A stretch of DNA of 64,000 nt. Origin: Deltaproteobacteria bacterium (lineage in GTDB: Bacteria > Myxococcota_A > Polyangia > GCA-2747355 > JADLHG01). Positions 58,999 to 64,000 of this stretch are shown here, piece by piece. The position numbers were made by a program, and so were the translations under genes. Positions within the stretch are counted from its first letter, which is position 1; each line of letters starts with the position of its first letter. Under the pieces are notes generated by a model. It had not been told where the DNA came from and made no database searches. It saw nothing but the letters and a program-made list of their open reading frames with translations. Location of the stretch: assembly GCA_020848905.1 (NCBI GenBank), contig JADLHG010000043.1:1-64000 (forward strand), read 5' to 3'.

Positions 58999-59686
58999 TC
59001 GCGAAGCCTCGAGGCGGAAGGTGCTCGTCGCGCGCGTGACGGTCGCGGTGGTGGGACTCGTCGTGACGCTCGGCTGCGTGACCCGCCGGATGGGACACCT
59101 GCACAAGGATCTCGAGCTCAGCGCGCAGTGGGACCGCATCGGACCGGCGCCCACGCCCATGGTGGCGGGCTGGCCGGGGGCCGGGCCGGGGGCGGGGATC
59201 GCCGGCGTCGGTCAAGGCGGGTGGGGCGTGAGGACGCCGGGGCCTGCGGTGCTCGTGCGTCGACCGGCGAGCGAACGTCCGATCGTGGCGGTCTTCGATG
59301 TGGAGGATCGCGGGGCAGGGCTGGCCGACGAGACGCGCGTGCGCTTTGGCGACTACATCGCCACGCAGCTCGCCGCGACGGGGCGCTATCAGGTGGTCCC
59401 GCGGGATCAGCTCAAGCAGCGACTGCGTGACCAGAAGAAGGACTCCTACAAGGCCTGCTACGAGCAGTCGTGCCAGATCGAGATCGGGCGCGAGATCGCC
59501 GCGCAGAAGTCGCTCTCGTCGCAGGTCATGCGGCTCGGCTCTCGCTGCACGGTCACCTCGGTGATCTACGACCTCAAGCGGTCGGTGAGCGAAGGCGGCG
59601 CCACGAGCGAGGGGGGTTGCACCGAGGACGACATCGTCTCCTCGCTGCGCACGGTGGTGGCGAAGCTGTCCCCGACCGCGAAGTAG
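58988..59686 (+). CDS. Lipoprotein with TolB-N/DUF2380-like domain
   Basis: The product is 232 residues. ATG 58988 lies inside the previous gene, and the signal 'VAVVGLVVTLGC' follows a basic N-terminus. After a Gly/Pro linker ('GAGPGAGIAGVGQGGWG') comes 'PIVAVFDVEDRGAGLADE', 'LAATGRYQVVPRDQLKQRL', 'CYEQSCQIEIGREIAAQ' and 'SSQVMRLGSRCTVTSVIYD', the hallmarks of the TolB-N-like/DUF2380 fold found in many myxobacterial lipoproteins. Its role is unknown; it probably binds partner proteins at the outer membrane. Three Cys in the domain may pair. End of the TlpA-lipoprotein-lipoprotein run. Confidence 0.78.
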   Translation: MAADREASRRKVLVARVTVAVVGLVVTLGCVTRRMGHLHKDLELSAQWDRIGPAPTPMVAGWPGAGPGAGIAGVGQGGWGVRTPGPAVLVRRPASERPIVAVFDVEDRGAGLADETRVRFGDYIATQLAATGRYQVVPRDQLKQRLRDQKKDSYKACYEQSCQIEIGREIAAQKSLSSQVMRLGSRCTVTSVIYDLKRSVSEGGATSEGGCTEDDIVSSLRTVVAKLSPTAK

Positions 59687-59729
59687 ACGCTCTCGCCGCG
59701 ACCCATCCCGTCGGGCTTCGTCGCGCGGC

Positions 59730-60638
59730 TCAGCGCGGGCCGGGGAGCGGGACGGCGTCGCTCGCCTCTAGGCCCTCCCAGCGGTCGTGCGTGTAGACCG
59801 CGAGCTCGTCTCCGCGGGCGAAGCCGCAGAGGCTGATGCCGAGCCGCCGGGCGGTGGTCACGGCGGCCTCCGAGGGTGCGCTGACGGCGACGACCAGCCC
59901 GAGGCGTGCGCGCGCGGCCTTCACCACCATCTCGAGGCTCGCCCGGCCGCTCAGGATCACGCCGAGCTCGGCGAGCGGCAGGGCCTCGGCGAGCGCTCGC
60001 CCGATCACCTTGTCGAGCGCGCTGTGGCGGCCCAGGTCCTCGCCCACCACGAGCAGCTCTCCGCGCGCGTCGAAGAGGCCCGCGGCGTGGCTGCCTCCCG
60101 TGAGCCGGAAGAGGGTCTGTCGCTTTCGCAGTCGCGCCGGCAGGGCGAAGAGCCGGTCGAGCGCGATCGCGGGGGCGCGCGGCGAGGACTCCAGCTCGGC
60201 GAGGAGCGCGTCCAGGTCGGCCCGGCCGCAGAGGCCGCACGCGGAGCTCACGACCAGGTTGCGGCGGACGACCCGCGTGGGCGGCGCCGCGAGCTCGACC
60301 GTGACGGTGTTTCCTCCGTCGCAGCCGGGCGAGATGCGTCGCACGTCGGCGAGGGAGCGCACGATCCCCTCGGCGAAGAGGAACCCGAGCGCGAGTTCGC
60401 GGTCCTCGCCCGGGGTGCGCATCACCGTGTAGCTCTCGCCCCCGGCCACCTGGATGAGCAGCGGCGCCTCGGCGAGGACCTGCCGGCGTTCGCGCGTGAC
60501 GGGGGCCCCCGGCCGGTAGTGGAGGATGCCCACCTCGAGCGAGCGGCGCCCCACCGGAGCCGCGGCCTCGTGGCCGTCGCGCGCTGGGGCGTGCGCTGCG
60601 AGGGGAGCGTGGACGTCGCCGCGGCTATCGCGCGCCAT
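59730..60638 (-). CDS. fdhD: Formate dehydrogenase sulfurtransferase/accessory protein
   Basis: The product is 302 residues from ATG 60638, preceded by GGTGGAG. FdhD passes sulfur from a cysteine desulfurase to the Mo-bisMGD cofactor of formate dehydrogenases. The key loop Cys134-G-L-Cys137 ('SSACGLCGRADL') is intact, and 'GFLFAEGIV', 'TGGSHAAGLFDARGEL', 'VGEDLGRHSALDKVIG', 'LSGRASLEMVVKAARA' and 'SAPSEAAVTTARRLG' are typical. The gene starts inside the end of fdhA (14-bp overlap), so it is made together with its client enzyme. Confidence 0.96.
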   Translation of the reverse strand: MARDSRGDVHAPLAAHAPARDGHEAAAPVGRRSLEVGILHYRPGAPVTRERRQVLAEAPLLIQVAGGESYTVMRTPGEDRELALGFLFAEGIVRSLADVRRISPGCDGGNTVTVELAAPPTRVVRRNLVVSSACGLCGRADLDALLAELESSPRAPAIALDRLFALPARLRKRQTLFRLTGGSHAAGLFDARGELLVVGEDLGRHSALDKVIGRALAEALPLAELGVILSGRASLEMVVKAARARLGLVVAVSAPSEAAVTTARRLGISLCGFARGDELAVYTHDRWEGLEASDAVPLPGPR

Positions 60639-63453
60639 GTCCGGCTCCACCGGGTTTCGCGGCCGGAAGCGGGTCCGCGACGTAGTACGACCCCGGAAAG
60701 CGCGAGGCGTCCTCGGGGGCGCCGTGCACGGGGTGCACCTCGACCGCGCACACCTTGTACTCGGCGGTGCCGGTGATCGAATCGCCGTCGTCCACCGTGA
60801 GCAGGTTCGCGCGGGCCTCGGCGAAGTGGAGCGGCATCCACACGCAGCCGCGGCGCACCTGGCGCGAGAGGAGGGCCCGCACCTCCACGCGTCCGCGACG
60901 GGAGCGCACCTCGACCAGGGCTCCGGCCGCGATGCCGCGAGAGGCCGCGTCCGCGGGGTGTAGCTCCACGAAGGCCTCGGGCTGCTTCACGCGGAGCCCT
61001 ACCGCGCGGCGGGTCTGCGTGGCGGCGTTGTAGTGGTAGAGCGTGCGCCCGGTGGAGAGGACGAGCGGGTACTGGTGGTCGGCCGGCTCCGCGGAGGGCC
61101 GGTATTCGACCGCCATGAACTGGCCCTTGCCGCGGGCGATGCCCCCCTCGTGCAGGAAGCGGGTCCCCGGGTGCTCGGGGGTGGGGCAGGGCCACTGCAG
61201 GCCCCCTTCGCGGTCGAGGCGCGCGTGGCTGATGCCGGCGAAGCGCGTCGCGCTCGCGGCCAGCTCGGCGTAGACCGCTTCGGCGCTGGCGTAGCTCCAT
61301 GCCGCCCCGAGGTGGTTCGCGAGGGCTACGAGGATCTGCCAGTCCTCGCGCGCCTGGCCGGGTGGCTCCACGGCCTTGCGCACGCGCTGCACGCGCCGCT
61401 CGGTGTTGGTGAAGACGCCGTCCTTCTCGGCGAAGCAGGTGGCGGGCAGGATCACGTCGGCGAAGCGGGCCGTCTCGTTGAGGAAGATGTCCTGCAGCAC
61501 GAGGAACTCGACCCGGTTCAGCCCCTCCTCGAGGCGCGAGACGTTGGGCTCCGACAGCACGAGGTCCTCGCCCATCACGAACAGTCCGCGAATTTTCCCG
61601 CCGACCTCCTTCATCATCTCGTTCAGGTTCAAGCCGCGCGTCGTGGGGAGCGCGCAGCCCCAGGCGGCCTCGAACGCGGCGCGCGTGGAGGGGTCGTCCG
61701 CGCGCTGGTAGCCGGGGTAGAAGACGGGCGTGGCGCCGGCGTCGTTCGCGCCCTGCACGTTGTTCTGGCCGCGCAGCGGATTCATCCCGGCGGAGGGCCT
61801 GCCCAGGTGGCCGGTCATCAGCACCAGGTTCGCCAGCGCGTAGACGTTGTCGGTGCCGTGCGTGTGCTCGGTGATGCCGAGCGTGTAGTAGATGCCGGCG
61901 CGGGCCGTGGTGGCGTACTCGCGGGCGGTCTGGCGAATGGCCTCGGCCGGCACGCCGGTGACCGTCTCGGCCTCCTCCGGCGTGTAGCGCGCGACGGCCT
62001 CGCGCACGGCGGCGAAGCCCTCCGTCTGCTCGGCGATGAAGCGCGCGTCGGTCAGGCCTTCGGTCACGATCACGTGGGCCAGGGCGTTCAGCAGCCAGAC
62101 GTCGGTGCCCGGGCGGAGCTGCAGGTGGCGCGTGGCGACGGTCGTGAGCCAGACGGCCCGGGGGTCCGCGACGACGAGCGTGGCCCCGCGTCGAACCGCG
62201 CGCTTCATCTCCATCGCGATGATGGGATGCGCCTCGGTGGTGTTGCTGCCGATCACGAACAGGAAGTCGGCGTCTCGAATCTCACCGATGGAGTTCGTCA
62301 TCGCGCCGGCGCCGAACGTGGTGACCAGACCGGCCACCGTGGGGGCGTGTCAGGTGGCCGCGCATTGGTGGATGTTGTTCGTGCCCAGCACGGCTCGTGC
62401 GAGCTTCTGCGCGAGGTAGTTCTCCTCGCCCGTGCAGCGCGACGACGAGACGATCCCGAGGCTGTCGGCGCCGTGGCGGGCCTTCACGCCGAGAAGTCCG
62501 TCGGCCGCGCGCCGGAGCGCCTCGTCCCAGCTCGCCTCGCGGAGCGTGCCGTCCTCCGCGCGCACGAGCGGGGTCGTGAGACGATCGGGATGGTCGATGA
62601 AGTCGTAGGCGAAGCGCCCCTTCACGCACAGGTTGCCGTCGTTGGTCGTGGTGCCGGGGGGCGGAGAGAGGACGCGGAGGACCTTGCCCCGGCCGTCGTG
62701 GCCGCCGCGGTCCACCTCGAGGTCGAGCTGGCAGCCGACCCCGCAGTAGTTGCAGGTGGTGCGCACCTGCTCGAGCTTTCCGACCGGCGGGCCGTAGGCG
62801 AGCGGGAGCTTCTCGGCCATGGCTCCCGTCGGACAGACGTCGATGCAGCCGCCGCAGAGCTCGCAGCTCGAGTCGAGGAGCGAGACATTGTCGGCGGTGG
62901 CGATGGTGGTGTGCGAGCCGCGGCCGGCGAGGGTGATCGCGCTGACGCCTTCGACCTCCTCGCAGTAGCGCGTGCAGCGGGCGCAGAGGATGCAGAGCTC
63001 GGGGCGAAAGCGGATGTAGGGGTTGCGATCCCCGTCGCGGCCCGCGCGCTGGGGTGCGAGCCGCGGCCAGTCGGTCGGTGCGGCCGTCGCGGCGGCCCAG
63101 GTGTGGACTTCGCTCGGCGAAAGGACGCGGTCGGTCTCGCCGGCCGCGGGGTGATCGGCGAGGTAGAGCGCGAAGAGGGCCCGGCGGTGACGCAGCACCC
63201 GCTCGCTGGCGGTCTGCACCTCGAGGCCCGAGCTGGCCGGGGTGGCGCACGACGGGGCGAGGCGCCGCTGGCCGGCGACCTCTACCAGGCAGCTCCGGCA
63301 GGCGCCGGCCGGGGCGAGGCGCGGGTCGTGGCAGAGCGTGGGGATCTCGCGTCCCGCGCGCCGGGCCACCTCGAGCAGCGTCTCTCCCGGGGCGAAGGCG
63401 ACGCGTTCACCGTCGAGCAGCAGGGTCTTGGTCGGGTCGTCGGGGTGGCTCAT
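60625..63453 (-). CDS. fdhA: NAD-type formate dehydrogenase alpha subunit, selenocysteine at UGA codon 368
   Basis: One gene of 942 residues reads through an in-frame TGA at 62350-62352. N-terminal [2Fe-2S] domain (Cys41, Cys52, Cys55, Cys69), then two ferredoxin clusters ('CILCARCTRYC', 'CELCGGCIDVCPTGAM'), the [4Fe-4S] of the molybdopterin domain ('CNYCGVGC', 'CVKG'), and the active site 'QCAAT-Sec-HAPTVAG', the place of E. coli FdhF 'RV-Sec-HGPSVAG'. The remaining domain binds the bis-MGD cofactor. The His-Cys3 cluster region of NuoG-like proteins ('LADHPAAGETD') lacks its cysteines. A SECIS hairpin follows the UGA. It is coupled by overlaps to fdhB-like and fdhD genes. Confidence 0.93.
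62320..62352 (-). promoter_or_regulatory. UGA-Sec codon with bacterial SECIS hairpin
   Basis: The UGA (62352-62350) is followed 11 nt later by a 7-bp stem GGUGGCC/GGUCACC (62338-62332 / 62326-62320; one G-U) with the loop GGUCU. Stem position and the apical G-G-U-C-U match the SelB-binding hairpin of E. coli fdhF. This supports decoding as selenocysteine rather than termination. Confidence 0.88.
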
Positions 63454-64000
63454 GGCGTGGCGAGCTCCTCGGGAAAGTGCGCCAGGATCGAAGTCAGGGG
63501 CAAGGCGGCCGTCTGGCCGAGGCCGCAGATCGAGGCCTCGCCCATCTCCCAGGCCACCTCGCCGAGCTGCGCGAGCGCGTCGCGGGCACGCGGCGGATCG
63601 TTCGTTCGCGCCTCGAGGAAGCGGTCCACCGCCTCGCGCAGGAAGCGGGTGCCGATGCGGCACGGGGCGCACTGCCCGCAGCTCTCCTCCTCGAAGAAGG
63701 CGAGCTGCTGGCGGGCGGCCCAGACGAGGTCGACGGTGTCGTTCAGGACCACGACCCCCGCCGAGCCGAGCATCGACCCCGCCTGCGCGAGCGCTGCGAA
63801 GTCGAGCGGCCGCGTGCGTTCGTGTGCGGGAAGGAAGCCGGAGCTCGCTCCACCCGGCGAGAAGGCGCGCAGCTCGCCGACGTAGCCGCCGGCCGCGGCC
63901 ACGAGCTCGTCGAGGCAGACGCCGAGCGGCAGCTCGTAGACGCCCGGATACGCGACGTGCCCGGAGACGCAGTAGAGCTTCGTGCCGGCCCCCGTGCGAC
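63450..64000 (-). CDS. NuoF-like NAD/FMN subunit of formate dehydrogenase, 5' part outside window
   Basis: The 183 codons seen run open to the right edge and stop at 63450, overlapping the fdhA start (ATGA). 'TKLYCVSGHVAYPGVYELPLG' and 'LAQAGSMLGSAGVVVLND' match NuoF/FdhB-type diaphorase subunits. 'FFEEESCGQCAPCRIGT' gives three Cys of the [4Fe-4S] cluster, and the fourth is in 'EASICGLGQTAALP'. This subunit passes electrons between NAD(H) and the iron-sulfur chain of FdhA, indicating an NAD-dependent soluble enzyme. The N-terminal FMN- and NAD-binding part lies beyond the window. Confidence 0.9.
   Translation of the reverse strand, partial: RTGAGTKLYCVSGHVAYPGVYELPLGVCLDELVAAAGGYVGELRAFSPGGASSGFLPAHERTRPLDFAALAQAGSMLGSAGVVVLNDTVDLVWAARQQLAFFEEESCGQCAPCRIGTRFLREAVDRFLEARTNDPPRARDALAQLGEVAWEMGEASICGLGQTAALPLTSILAHFPEELATP

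Noticed and set aside
60625-63453. fdhA as a pseudogene split by a stop codon
   Set aside because: The two parts are in the same frame, the TGA is at the exact Sec position and a SECIS hairpin follows it. No other lesion is present.
61033-63885. 950-residue plus-strand ORF opposite fdhA
   Set aside because: Antisense frame typical of GC-rich DNA. The opposite strand has unmistakable FDH motifs.

Overview
The window is 64 kb of very GC-rich, densely coding DNA from a Gram-negative bacterium. It carries roughly 52 protein genes, one tRNA and no rRNA. Several traits point to a Myxococcota/Deltaproteobacteria-like genome (inference): many outer-membrane lipoproteins with long Asp/Gly/Ala/Arg linkers, an AgmX/PglI-type protein, a Hanks-type kinase with an 'H-x-D-L-S-P-Q-N' loop, a ferrochelatase with internal cysteines, MopE-like motifs and FG-GAP propellers. 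Long open frames antisense to real genes are abundant and were treated as GC artefacts.

Layout. 1-4.8 kb: a truncated REP-type (Y1) transposase, a beta-propeller lipoprotein, then a minus-strand unit of a c-type cytochrome lipoprotein, a cytochrome-porin fusion and two tiny coupled lipoprotein ORFs. 4.8-8.5 kb: isoprenoid genes (FAD desaturase/HpnE-like, squalene/phytoene synthase, ispH). 8.7-15.8 kb: an almost wholly exported envelope block (NlpC/P60 lipoprotein, two tandem paralogues of unknown family, an exported CoA-binding-fold protein, a TIM-barrel-like lipoprotein, a GH3 lipoprotein). 15.8-25.9 kb: class V aminotransferase, nadA, a cytochrome c'-like lipoprotein coupled to a GH5 endoglycoceramidase-like lipoprotein, a phosphoesterase, serA-serC and a Ser/Thr kinase. 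26-34 kb: methyltransferase, sensor kinase, pgi, two lipoproteins, MFS carrier. 34-42.6 kb: hemH with NDH-2, a two-gene metal ABC system, a pabA-pabB-pabC-like unit, and a GMC oxidoreductase with a small partner. 42.9-48.5 kb: an exported class III aminotransferase, the AgmX/PglI protein behind tRNA-Met(CAT), and a NodU/CmcH carbamoyltransferase followed one base later by a radical SAM protein with a C-x7-C-x2-C motif. 48.7-59.7 kb: FG-GAP lipoprotein, cytochrome, dinB, subtilase, further lipoproteins, a TlpA-like protein. 59.7-64 kb: fdhD, a selenocysteine formate dehydrogenase alpha subunit and the start of its NuoF-like partner.

Main points. (1) fdhA (60625-63453) is one gene read through an in-frame UGA (Sec368) with a clear bacterial SECIS hairpin; ordinary gene calling splits it. 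(2) The carbamoyltransferase/radical SAM pair at 45777-48513 and the exported block at 8719-15833 are the best candidates for undescribed systems. (3) The cytochrome-porin fusion at 2927-4387 may be a single-polypeptide electron conduit. (4) Three genes have -10 boxes almost touching the start codon and no Shine-Dalgarno, suggesting leaderless mRNAs. All functions come from reading motifs in the translated sequence; no database search was run.
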